Part shown: piece after piece, positions 28,359 through 36,853 of the stretch
Layout of the letters: every line of letters starts with the position of its first letter
How positions within the stretch are numbered: the stretch's first letter is position 1
NCBI GenBank assembly: GCA_001723645.1
Contig: MDLC01000003.1
Span: forward strand, 84,080-148,079
DNA from: Candidatus Endobugula sertula
GTDB lineage: Bacteria > Pseudomonadota > Gammaproteobacteria > Pseudomonadales > Cellvibrionaceae
Direction of reading: 5' to 3'
DNA length: 64,000 nucleotides
Notes under the pieces: generated by a model
The model's database searches: none
What the model was told of the DNA's origin: nothing
What the model saw: only the letters and a program-made list of their open reading frames with translations
Translations under genes and position numbers: made by a program

Positions 28359-30584
28359 TTAATGGATACCCTTCCAGTACTCACGGTTGAGCAGCAACAC
28401 AAAGACAAAAAGTACTACCAAGAATAACAATACGTAGATACCCAAGCTTTTACGTTCTTCGGCAATAGGTTCACCAATATACTCAACAAAATTAACCAAA
28501 TCGTAAATTGCTTGATCAAACTCTTCTGAAGTCATCGAACCTTTTTGTGCCCCTTCCACTAAAGCGCCACAATGCTCATCCATAACAGCTTCACCCAGCG
28601 CATTACGTACCGTTTTACCATGAGAGTCTAATTTAGGCCCTGCGCCACATTCCAATAAGCCTTGCAGCTCTAACATCACATGTGGCATCCCCACATTAGG
28701 AAACACTCGGTTATTGACCCCCGTTGGACGACTAGAGTCTTTATAGAAACTACGTAAATAAGTATAAAGCCACTCAGGAGAGCGAACACGCGCCACCAAC
28801 GTCAAATCAGGAGGCGTAGTCCCAAACCAAGCCTTAGACTTTTCGGGAGCCATAGAAATATCCATTAATCCACCAATTTTTTGATCCGTAAAAACCAACT
28901 GTTTCATCATGACATCATGAGGAATACCCAAATCATCAGCAACGCGCTCATAGCGAGAATACTTAGCCGAGTGGCAGCCCATACAATAGTTGATAAACCA
29001 CTTGGCTCCACGCTGTAAAGAAGGTTTATCCTTTAAATCTACCTGATATGTATCACAAGGGATAGAACCACAAGCAAAAGCCCCACCTCCAGCAACCGCT
29101 TTAATAGGTACTACGGTCATAACAACAAAGAACAACACACCTAACCACACCAAACCTAAAGGCAAGCCCTTATCCTGTGTACGCACAGGTTCTGCGTGCA
29201 CAACATCTTTTGTGGTGAGTATTGGTAGCAACAAAGTTAACAGAGACAAACCAACACCAAATAGGCGCACAATAATCGATACATCCTTACCCAAGAAGGC
29301 AAAAGAAATATTCAACATCATCGCTGCCAGCACGATACAGATAACCCAGTTCAATATAGATTTGGCTTTAGGGCTCTCGGGATTACTCCAAAGTGGCATA
29401 GTAAAGAAGAAAACAAAATAGAATACAGTGCCCAATTGGGACAATACAGTTCGCCCTTCCGTTGGAGACTTCACACCCAAATAGCCCAAAATAACAAAGT
29501 TAGCCGCAAACAATAGCAACATAATTTTTGGTAACCAGCCTTTATAACGAATAGACTTTACTGGACTCTTATCGAGCCAAGGCAACACAAACAGAATGGC
29601 AATCGCAGCCCCCATAGCGATAAAGCCAAGCAACTTCGCAGTAAACACACCACCAAGGTCAATGGTAACCGCCCGCAAAATGGCATAAAACGGTGTAAAG
29701 TACCAAACTGGCGCAATATGCTCTGGGGTCTTCAAGTTGTTGGCAGCTTCAAAGTTAGCATGTTCCAGGAAGAAGCCACCCATTTCAGGCATAAAGAATA
29801 AAATAAAGCAGAAAACAAACAGGAATACCGTAATACCTACCATATCATGCACAGTATAGTAAGGGTGAAAAGGCACCCCGTCACGAGGAATCCCATTTTC
29901 ATCTTTATTCTTTTTAATCTCAACACCATCGGGGTTGTTAGAGCCGACTTCGTGTAGCGCTAAGATATGTAGAACAACCAAGGCCAACAATACAATGGGT
30001 AAAGCAATAACATGAAGCGAAAAGAAGCGGTTCAAAGTAATACCTGAAATCAGGTAATCACCCCGTATCCATTGCACTAGATCTTCACCAATATAGGGAA
30101 TTGCACCAAACAAAGAAACAATTACCTGGGCTCCCCAGTAAGACATTTGTCCCCAAGGCAGTACATATCCCATAAAGGCTTCTGCCATCAGTGCCAAATA
30201 GATAGTCATACCAAAAATCCACACCAGCTCACGAGGCGCTTTATAAGATCCATAGAGCAAACCACGAAACATATGGAGATAAACCACAACAAAAAACGCT
30301 GATGCTCCCGTCGAATGCAGGTAACGAATGAGCCAACCCCACTCCACATCGCGCATAATATATTCAACGGAGGCAAACGCCCGCTCGGCGGAAGGCTCAA
30401 AACTCATCACCAGCCAAATACCCGTTAATAACTGATTAACAAGCACTAAAAGAGACAAAACACCAAAGAAATACCAAAAATTAAAGTTTTTCGGAGCGTA
30501 GTATTTTCCCATGTGGGTATCCCACGCTCGTTGCACTGGCAGACGATCATCCACCCAATTCCATAAACCTGTTAACCAATTCAT
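28359..30584 (-). CDS. Fused cytochrome b / cytochrome c1 of the bc1 complex (PetBC, FbcH-like)
   Basis: One 741-residue frame encodes both catalytic subunits of ubiquinol:cytochrome c reductase. Residues 1 to about 400 are cytochrome b: eight membrane segments, haem-ligand His at about 90, 104, 191 and 206, and the Qo motif PVWY (292-295; variant of PEWY). Residues about 405-458 add two extra hydrophobic segments. A further hydrophobic segment (about 475-497) precedes cytochrome c1, which has the haem site C534-MG-C537-H538, the NVGMPHVM axial-Met region and a C-terminal anchor near 715-735. Bradyrhizobium FbcH is a known b/c1 precursor cleaved at an internal signal; the same processing is inferred here. 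The start overlaps the petA stop (ATGA). Confidence 0.93.
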   Translation of the reverse strand: MNWLTGLWNWVDDRLPVQRAWDTHMGKYYAPKNFNFWYFFGVLSLLVLVNQLLTGIWLVMSFEPSAERAFASVEYIMRDVEWGWLIRYLHSTGASAFFVVVYLHMFRGLLYGSYKAPRELVWIFGMTIYLALMAEAFMGYVLPWGQMSYWGAQVIVSLFGAIPYIGEDLVQWIRGDYLISGITLNRFFSLHVIALPIVLLALVVLHILALHEVGSNNPDGVEIKKNKDENGIPRDGVPFHPYYTVHDMVGITVFLFVFCFILFFMPEMGGFFLEHANFEAANNLKTPEHIAPVWYFTPFYAILRAVTIDLGGVFTAKLLGFIAMGAAIAILFVLPWLDKSPVKSIRYKGWLPKIMLLLFAANFVILGYLGVKSPTEGRTVLSQLGTVFYFVFFFTMPLWSNPESPKAKSILNWVICIVLAAMMLNISFAFLGKDVSIIVRLFGVGLSLLTLLLPILTTKDVVHAEPVRTQDKGLPLGLVWLGVLFFVVMTVVPIKAVAGGGAFACGSIPCDTYQVDLKDKPSLQRGAKWFINYCMGCHSAKYSRYERVADDLGIPHDVMMKQLVFTDQKIGGLMDISMAPEKSKAWFGTTPPDLTLVARVRSPEWLYTYLRSFYKDSSRPTGVNNRVFPNVGMPHVMLELQGLLECGAGPKLDSHGKTVRNALGEAVMDEHCGALVEGAQKGSMTSEEFDQAIYDLVNFVEYIGEPIAEERKSLGIYVLLFLVVLFVFVLLLNREYWKGIH

Positions 30585-31189
30585 GATGCAACTCCCCCGT
30601 CTTCACCAATCACCACCACGGTATCTGTTTTATAAAAATGGGGGGGAATTTCCAAATTGATAGGAGCGGGAACCCCTTTATAAACCCTACCCGCCAAATC
30701 AAATCTTGAGCCGTGACACGGGCAGAAGAATCCCCCCTGCCAAGAATCACCACCTAAATCCTGGGCTCCCACATCTGGCCGAAATTTAGGTGCACATCCC
30801 AGATGTGTACAAACACCCAACATAATCATAAATTCTGGATTACGAGAACGCGTTTCGTTTTTAGCATATTCAGGCTGAACGGACTTGGTGGAAGCCGGGT
30901 CACGAATACTGGCGTCTTCCTCAACCTTTTTAAGCCCAGCCAATGCTTCTTCTGTGCGACGGATAATATAGACGGGCTTGCCACGCCACTCCTCAGTCAC
31001 CATTTGACCAGGGCCAATTTTGGCCAGATTGATTAAGATTGGCGCTCCCGCTGCTTTGGCTTTAGCACTTGGGTTCCATGAACCCACAAACGGTACGGCA
31101 ACAGCCACCGCTCCTGCTCCACCCACAACAGATGTCGCAGCGGTTAAAAAACGACGTCGACCTTGGTTGACCACTTCGCCATCACTCAT
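30581..31189 (-). CDS. petA: Rieske iron-sulfur protein of the bc1 complex
   Basis: A 202-residue protein with a twin-arginine-type N-terminus (GRRRFLTAATSVVGGAGAV), one membrane anchor, and the Rieske domain whose 2Fe-2S ligands lie in CTHLGC and CPCHGSRFD. It accepts electrons from ubiquinol at the Qo site and passes them to cytochrome c1. It is the first gene of the operon and overlaps the fused b/c1 gene by four bases. Confidence 0.97.
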   Translation of the reverse strand: MSDGEVVNQGRRRFLTAATSVVGGAGAVAVAVPFVGSWNPSAKAKAAGAPILINLAKIGPGQMVTEEWRGKPVYIIRRTEEALAGLKKVEEDASIRDPASTKSVQPEYAKNETRSRNPEFMIMLGVCTHLGCAPKFRPDVGAQDLGGDSWQGGFFCPCHGSRFDLAGRVYKGVPAPINLEIPPHFYKTDTVVVIGEDGGVAS

Positions 31190-31410
31190 GACGTTATTCT
31201 CCCATCACTACTGAAATACTTACGGTAAGAGTCACTTTAATCAGCAATACAACATGTACAAAATACCCACTGAAAAAAGTAAATTTCTCGTTTAATACTT
31301 AATAGGCTTTCTGATTTTTCTCATAATAAAAATGGCCACATGGTAATGAAATTAGACTATACTGACAAGAATCGCCACACATTACTCATGTATTCATCGA
31401 TTGTAGCCAA

Positions 31411-31448
31411 AAAAAATGCTCAGACCGCAAACAACCTGAGCATTTTTT
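31411..31448. terminator. Terminator of the rplM-rpsI operon
   Basis: 13-bp arms (31411-31423 and 31436-31448) with a 12-nt loop, 16 bp after the rpsI stop codon. On the minus strand the GC-containing stem runs into a long T-run, a textbook intrinsic terminator; on the plus strand it also ends in T6. Confidence 0.9.
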
Positions 31449-31464
31449 AAGCAAATTAACGGGA

Positions 31465-31857
31465 TTAACGTTTCGAAAATTGTGGTTTCTTACGTGCCTT
31501 ACGCAGGCCCACTTTCTTACGCTCAACCTCACGAGCGTCACGAGTCACATAACCCGCTGCCCGTAGTGACGAGCGATTTTCTTCATCATATTGCATGAGC
31601 GCACGAGTCAAACCGTGACGAATTGCACCTGCCTGACCAAAGCTACCACCACCTTTAACAGTAGCCTTAATATCAAACTGTTCTGTGACTTCCAGCAATT
31701 CTAATGGCTGACGGACAATCATACGCGCAACTTCACGACCAAAATATTCATCAAGAGAACGACCATTAATAGTCATTGCACCTGAACCCTTCGTAATAAA
31801 TACTCGAGCAGTCGACGTTTTTCGTCGCCCAGTACCGTAATATTGAGTAGCTGACAT
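31465..31857 (-). CDS. rpsI: Ribosomal protein uS9
   Basis: A 130-residue small-subunit protein whose basic C-terminal tail ([14 protein letters not shown]) reaches the P-site tRNA. The N-terminal [16 protein letters not shown] is typical. Two ATGs stand in tandem; the second (31857) is six bases from AGGAG and gives the usual length. It follows rplM by about 13 bp. Confidence 0.98.
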   Translation of the reverse strand: MSATQYYGTGRRKTSTARVFITKGSGAMTINGRSLDEYFGREVARMIVRQPLELLEVTEQFDIKATVKGGGSFGQAGAIRHGLTRALMQYDEENRSSLRAAGYVTRDAREVERKKVGLRKARKKPQFSKR

Positions 31858-31870
31858 CATTGGCTCCTGG

Positions 31871-32299
31871 TTATAGTGTCAGTTCTTGTGGCTGTTGAGC
31901 AGCATGTGGATGCTCAATACCCGCATAAACTTTCAATTTTTTAAACATTGCACGACCTAGGGGGCCTTTAGGTAACATACCTTTAACAGCACTTTCAATC
32001 GTACGCTCAGGTGCTTTTTGAATCATCTTCTCAAAGCTGAGTGTCTTAATACCTCCCACGTAACCAGTATGACGATGGTACATCTTGTTTTTCGCCTTGT
32101 TACCAGTTACCTGGACTTTTTCAGCGTTAACAACCACGATGTAATCACCTGTATCGACATGAGGAGTGTACTCTGGTTTGTGCTTGCCGCGTAAGCGGGT
32201 AGCAATCTCTGTAGCCATCCGGCCCAGAGTTTTGCCTTCAGCATTAATAACGTACCAGTCACGCTTTACCGTGGCTGGATTGGCACTTATAGTCTTCAT
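31871..32299 (-). CDS. rplM: Ribosomal protein uL13
   Basis: A 142-residue large-subunit protein, the same length as in E. coli. The N-terminus [18 protein letters not shown] matches the family start; the frame is open eight codons further upstream (32323), but that extension has no homologue. First gene of the rplM-rpsI pair. Confidence 0.98.
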   Translation of the reverse strand: MKTISANPATVKRDWYVINAEGKTLGRMATEIATRLRGKHKPEYTPHVDTGDYIVVVNAEKVQVTGNKAKNKMYHRHTGYVGGIKTLSFEKMIQKAPERTIESAVKGMLPKGPLGRAMFKKLKVYAGIEHPHAAQQPQELTL

Positions 32300-32494
32300 G
32301 TTGTATTTGCCTTTGAAGTACATCCCGAAAAAAGAGCGCGGATTTTATATGATTGTGGAGATTAGAGCAAGTGGCAGTCTTTCCATGCAGGGCCCGTAAA
32401 TGACAAATCATGCCATTTTCTCTTGAAAAAAATAGCTCATTCCCTGAATTGATCGTCAAGAACGACCTGAAACCCTAGGCTGTTGATTTTGAAG

Positions 32495-33172
32495 TCAATC
32501 GCTGATTAAATCCTGATTTGGTACTAGTACGATTTCTACACGTCTATTTCTCTGTCTATTTTCTTCACTATCATTATCAACGACTGGCTTAAACTTGGAA
32601 TGCCCCAACGCGGTCATCCTTGCAGAATCAATATTGTTGTTTTCCAAAAAGCGTACCACACTCACTGCACGTAACACGGATAGCTCCCAATTAGTAGGAA
32701 TCCTGGATGCAAGAATAGAACCTATTGGGACATCATCTGTATGACCTTCTACTTGAATACTTTCCTGAGAGTTTACCAGAGTTGCTGCTATTCGAGTCAG
32801 TACAGCTTCACCTTTAGGAAGAATAACGATACTACCCGATTGAAACAATACTTTATCCATGACTTTAACGGTTAAATAACCACGCAGCCTCTCTATCTCT
32901 ATATTTTTTGCTTCAATATCCTGTGCAAGTTGCTCTATAAGTTCATGCTCACGCAATAATAACTGTCGGTCTTTAGCTTCTTGCAATACCCGTTGTTCAT
33001 CACATTGAACACGCGTTTCAGCTAATTCATTTTCACAAGCCACAACATTCTCACTTAACTCATCAATGATGACATTCATCTCAAAGATCGAGTCTTCCTT
33101 TTCCTCAAGCAGTACATTTTTTTCATCAATGATCGCTTTATGCTGACTACACCCCACTATAATAATGAGCAT
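32495..33172 (-). CDS. OmpA-family peptidoglycan-binding lipoprotein (N-terminus apparently frameshifted)
   Basis: A 225-residue frame: very short hydrophobic start with lipobox IIIVGC, a coiled coil (about 15-100) and a C-terminal OmpA/MotB-like domain with VEGHTDDVPIGS, NWELSVLRAVSVVRFL and NRQRNRRVEIVL-like segments, which binds peptidoglycan. As written, the signal peptide has only seven residues before Cys and no Shine-Dalgarno. An ATG at 33213 with AGGA eight bases upstream begins a short frame that stops at once; one extra T at the TTT near 33183-33185 would join it to the main frame and give a normal lipoprotein signal. See findings. An FNR-like box lies at 33278-33291. Confidence 0.8.
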   Translation of the reverse strand: MLIIIVGCSQHKAIIDEKNVLLEEKEDSIFEMNVIIDELSENVVACENELAETRVQCDEQRVLQEAKDRQLLLREHELIEQLAQDIEAKNIEIERLRGYLTVKVMDKVLFQSGSIVILPKGEAVLTRIAATLVNSQESIQVEGHTDDVPIGSILASRIPTNWELSVLRAVSVVRFLENNNIDSARMTALGHSKFKPVVDNDSEENRQRNRRVEIVLVPNQDLISD

Positions 33173-33277
33173 AATTACTGTTAAAGTCGCAATAACACTG
33201 TTGTAAAAGTCATAATCATCTTCCTGTCTTAAAGCATAGAAACCATTGAAATTTTGCGTCTATGGGCATAATAGCAG

Positions 33278-33291
33278 TTGACTAATATCAA
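33278..33291 (-). promoter_or_regulatory. FNR/Anr-like box before the OmpA-like lipoprotein gene
   Basis: TTGAC-TAAT-ATCAA, nine of ten half-site bases matching TTGAT-N4-ATCAA. Centre about 71 bp from the ATG at 33213. The -10 at class II distance is poor (AAAATT at 33250-33255). Confidence 0.45.
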
Positions 33292-33328
33292 AGTAGAACC
33301 ACGCGAACAACCAAACGGTAATTTTATT

Positions 33329-34504
33329 TTATATACTTGCATTTACCGCCTTTGACATGCCGAGTTTACTCAATAAATAAAAAGTAGTTGATCCAAGCCC
33401 CACCAGAAAAATAAAGAATAATGTTAGAAGGCCAATGAGTGGAATAGCACTTAATATTAATAAGACCATCAGCGCTACCACAATAGATAATAAACGCCAT
33501 AACGTTGTTTTTTCGCGGTTTCTCCTGATGTATGTTAACAACCGATCGCCGACATAAAAAATAGCGATGAAGTAACCCATAATTAACAAAGCAATATAGA
33601 ATAGCAACACGAGTAGTGCGAGTGGGGCACCCAAGATAGTGATAAACAACAAAATAATAAGAGGGGGTGTGATGAGGAATATCATCAATCCGACAGCGAT
33701 ACACTGTAAAAAACGCAACGAAACCGTATCTGATGCAGTCATAAACATATCAGGTAAAAGCAGATAAAGAATACCAACAGAGATAACAATGCTAAGTAAA
33801 AAAAGAATAGAAATGGTAATACTTAACTCTTTCAATGTTTCCAGACTAGACGATTGCCAATCAGGCAAAGGCTGTTTCCTGACACTGCCACTAATAACCG
33901 AGCCAGGGTGGATATTAGCTTCCTCCGCACTAGTATAGGTAAAATTCCCCATAATTTTGGCAGTGGGTAAAATCTGGATGTTTTTTGCATAGAGTGTGAC
34001 ATCACCTGCTATTTCACCAGCGATAATAATCTCCCTGCCTTTAATAATTAATTCATCACCTGCACGACCATTAAATTCAATAGAACCACCGACTAGCCAG
34101 GCTCTATTACCCACCGTTGAATGGGATGAAAATTGGATTAAACCCCCCGCGATAATTGCATCTTCAGTGATATTACCATTAACAATAACCTGACCACCGG
34201 CCAGCCTAGCATCATCACCTATATCTCCATCAATGGTTATATTTTTTGCTGTGGCGATTACATCTTCCGATATTTTTTCCTCGATAGTGACACGCCTCCC
34301 AACAGCAACCACGTCACCATCAACATTCGCTTTTACGGTAATCTGAGAACCGGCAAGATAAATATCATGATCAATATCATCTTGAATAAAAACTATTTTA
34401 TCGGTTTTATTTTTAGGGCTTTGCTGATCTTCCAAATCAATATCGGCCACTAAATCACTACCGTAAATTAGAGCGAGTAAAATAATCATGTACCGAACAA
34501 TCAT
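33329..34504 (-). CDS. Bactofilin-like (polymer-forming) domain protein with C-terminal membrane segments
   Basis: About 391 residues. A signal peptide (MIVRYMIILLALIYGSDLVA) is followed by a right-handed beta-helix-like repeat region (about 35-185) with periodic short strands such as VDGDVVAVGRRVTI, IDGDIGDDARLAGG and VNGNITEDAIIAGG, then about four hydrophobic segments (about 215-375). This is the pattern of polymer-forming proteins related to bactofilins but secreted and membrane-bound. The open frame reaches 34582, but an exact FNR-type box covers 34569-34582, so the ATG at 34504 is the better start. Function unknown; envelope scaffolding is a guess. Confidence 0.7.
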   Translation of the reverse strand: MIVRYMIILLALIYGSDLVADIDLEDQQSPKNKTDKIVFIQDDIDHDIYLAGSQITVKANVDGDVVAVGRRVTIEEKISEDVIATAKNITIDGDIGDDARLAGGQVIVNGNITEDAIIAGGLIQFSSHSTVGNRAWLVGGSIEFNGRAGDELIIKGREIIIAGEIAGDVTLYAKNIQILPTAKIMGNFTYTSAEEANIHPGSVISGSVRKQPLPDWQSSSLETLKELSITISILFLLSIVISVGILYLLLPDMFMTASDTVSLRFLQCIAVGLMIFLITPPLIILLFITILGAPLALLVLLFYIALLIMGYFIAIFYVGDRLLTYIRRNREKTTLWRLLSIVVALMVLLILSAIPLIGLLTLFFIFLVGLGSTTFYLLSKLGMSKAVNASI

Positions 34505-34568
34505 TGTTGTCACCACAAAGCTACTTTTATCAGGGAGAGAGCTTACAATAAAGTGTGAATGATTCCCT

Positions 34569-34582
34569 TTGATCCATATCAA
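34569..34582 (-). promoter_or_regulatory. FNR/Anr box before the bactofilin-like gene
   Basis: TTGAT-CCAT-ATCAA: an exact match to the FNR/Anr consensus, centred 71 bp before the chosen ATG (34504). The hexamer at exact class II spacing is poor; TATTGT at 34545-34550 is four bases closer to the box. Confidence 0.6.
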
Positions 34583-34724
34583 TAAAGTGGTAAATCGATA
34601 TGTGTGTTATTCCACTAAAGGGCATCTCTAAAATCTGTTGATAAACATATTACGCTGACTACTGAACTCAGAGAAAAGAATATTTTACAATAAAGATAAT
34701 TAACTATTACACCGTATTGATTCC

Positions 34725-36620
34725 TTATTTTTTTACTTTTTTACCTACAGAGTCTTTGACTTGAGTAACTTTGCTCATATCAATAGACAAACATTCTGCA
34801 ATTTCTGGTTGGTAAAGAGTTTCTTTTTCTTTTAATAGATGAATTAACTGTTCTACAGGCAAACGGTATTCAAGAATAATCGATTCTACTCTTTTCTCGG
34901 CGGTTAACAGGATATTTCTCACCGCATTATCAATCTTCTGAGCCGAGCTTTCGCTGTGCAGGCGTGGCTGAGCAACTTCACGACCAAGAAAAGGGTGCTC
35001 ATCAGATTCACGACAATCCATAGGACCAACCTCCTCTGACATCCCCCAGCGGGTCACCATTGATCGAGCCAGAGCCGTTGCCTGATGGATATCATCGTCG
35101 GCGCCTGAACTAATATCAATCAAAAAAATACGTTCAGCCACACGCCCTGCCAACATCACTGCCAAACGGTCACACAAATACGTTTTGGACAGCGTATAAC
35201 GCTCGGCTCCTGGCAATTGTTGTGTTGCTCCAAGCGCTTTACCGCGAGGAATAATTGATACCTTAAATAAAGGATCTGCTTGGGGTAAATAATACGCAGC
35301 TGCCGTATGGCCAGCTTCATGTACTGCGAGACGATGAACCTCATCAGGTTGAATGGCCAGGTTGCGCTTATTACCAAACAGGACTTTATCTCTCATTTGA
35401 TCAAAATCTTCCATGGTAATTTGTGTGCGTTTTTTCCTCGCGGTGCGCATAGCGGCTTCATTCACCAGATTTTTTAAATCCGCACCGGAAAACCCTGGGG
35501 TTCCTGATGCAATTTTTTCCAAATCTACATCTGTAGCCAGAGGACTTTTTCGCGTGTGAACCTTTAAAATAGCCCGCCGTGCCGAACGATCAGGCAAGTC
35601 CAGTGTAATATGACGATCAAAGCGTCCAGGGCGCAGTAGTGCAGGATCAAGTACATCGGGCCGATTGGTCGCTGCCAATACCACAACCGCTTCATGACCA
35701 GAGAACCCATCCATCTCTGCCAAAATCTGATTAAGGGTTTGCTCACGTTCATCATGACCACCACCAAATCCAGCCCCTCTAGTTCTACCAACTGCGTCGA
35801 TTTCATCGATAAAAATAATACTAGGTGCCCTTTCCTTGGCTTGTTTAAACAATGCTCTCACCCGGGCAGCCCCAACACCTACAAACATTTCAATAAATTC
35901 TGACGCAGATATAGAACAAAAGGGAACACCGGCCTCACCAGCGAGTGCTCTTGCCAATAACGTTTTACCTGTGCCCGGTGGCCCCATTAACAAAATACCA
36001 TGAGGCACTTCCGCCCCCAAATTTTGGTACATTTCAGGACAATTTATATAATCCAGCAACTCAGTGATTTCGTTTTTGGCATTATCCTGACCTGCCACAT
36101 CGTCAAAAGTTGTATCCGGTGTGGGGCTACTGATATCCATGTTGGGATTTAAAAATTTACTTATTTCACCACCGCCCCCAATACCTCCCATACCATTGCG
36201 ATTAAGACGCCGTATAAACCACACATAAAAACCAATAATTAACAACCAAGGTAATAAACCACCCACAATAATGCCGAGCAGGTTTTGTTTCTCTAACGGC
36301 TTAACTTTAACCATCACTTGGTTTTTTTCCATAAGAGGGAGTAACTTATCATCACCAAACTCAGGAATATAGGTTCGAACCAATAAACTCAATAAGCGAC
36401 CTTCAGACAAACTAACAGCCTGTTTTAACACTGCTTTTATCTCATTACCCTGCAAGGTAACTTCAACCACTCTGTCTGTCTGCAAAAACTCCTTAAATTG
36501 GTTATAGGAAACATCTACATGCTTATCTAACACATTAGGTTGCTTCAAAAACCAAAACACCAATATTATCAAGGGGATAAGCCACAGTGATGACAGTGGT
36601 GTTTTTGGCGATGCACTCAT
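34725..36620 (-). CDS. ftsH: FtsH-type ATP-dependent zinc metalloprotease (second-type paralogue)
   Basis: A 631-residue AAA protease. Two membrane segments (about 10-27 and 115-136) bracket a small periplasmic domain. The AAA module has Walker A 213-220 (GPPGTGKT), Walker B near 268-275 (IIFIDEID) and the SRH segment [20 protein letters not shown]. The zinc motif is H434-E-x2-H438, with a probable third ligand Asp in [12 protein letters not shown]. It is not in the usual ftsJ-ftsH-folP context, so it is probably an extra FtsH of the kind carried on stress or heat-resistance islands. AAGGGG precedes the ATG. An FNR-like box with a well-spaced -10 lies upstream. Confidence 0.93.
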   Translation of the reverse strand: MSASPKTPLSSLWLIPLIILVFWFLKQPNVLDKHVDVSYNQFKEFLQTDRVVEVTLQGNEIKAVLKQAVSLSEGRLLSLLVRTYIPEFGDDKLLPLMEKNQVMVKVKPLEKQNLLGIIVGGLLPWLLIIGFYVWFIRRLNRNGMGGIGGGGEISKFLNPNMDISSPTPDTTFDDVAGQDNAKNEITELLDYINCPEMYQNLGAEVPHGILLMGPPGTGKTLLARALAGEAGVPFCSISASEFIEMFVGVGAARVRALFKQAKERAPSIIFIDEIDAVGRTRGAGFGGGHDEREQTLNQILAEMDGFSGHEAVVVLAATNRPDVLDPALLRPGRFDRHITLDLPDRSARRAILKVHTRKSPLATDVDLEKIASGTPGFSGADLKNLVNEAAMRTARKKRTQITMEDFDQMRDKVLFGNKRNLAIQPDEVHRLAVHEAGHTAAAYYLPQADPLFKVSIIPRGKALGATQQLPGAERYTLSKTYLCDRLAVMLAGRVAERIFLIDISSGADDDIHQATALARSMVTRWGMSEEVGPMDCRESDEHPFLGREVAQPRLHSESSAQKIDNAVRNILLTAEKRVESIILEYRLPVEQLIHLLKEKETLYQPEIAECLSIDMSKVTQVKDSVGKKVKK

Positions 36621-36664
36621 GACAGTAGCCCCTTGTGACTGTTCACTTTATTTTATGAGTGATT

Positions 36665-36706
36665 ATTAAATAACAATGAAAGCACATAGGGGTTGATCTA
36701 TATCAG
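36665..36706 (-). promoter_or_regulatory. FNR/Anr-like box and -10 before the ftsH paralogue
   Basis: TTGAT-CTAT-ATCAG at 36693-36706 matches nine of ten half-site bases. TTTAAT at 36665-36670 (minus strand, 5/6 to TATAAT) stands exactly where the -10 belongs if the box is centred at -41.5, the class II FNR position. The inferred start of transcription is about 37 bp before the ATG. Confidence 0.55.
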
Positions 36707-36853
36707 TTCTATTCTTAAGAGCACCTTTAAAAGTTTCAGCAGTTTTTCAGACATTGCATGCAACACAGCTTGACGATTCCACAACGTAGAGTGGCGTTTT
36801 ATAAGGCATTCAACAACGATACCCACCAACCAACATCCACGCTATCTATCTCC

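Noticed and set aside
28359..30584. PVWY in place of PEWY at the Qo site of cytochrome b as a novelty
   Set aside because: I recall PVWY as a known natural variant in some proteobacteria, so it is noted only in the annotation.
36680..36720. Possible heat-shock sigma promoter before ftsH (CCCCTAT on the minus strand)
   Set aside because: No matching -35 element at proper spacing; the FNR-type box plus TTTAAT explains the region better.
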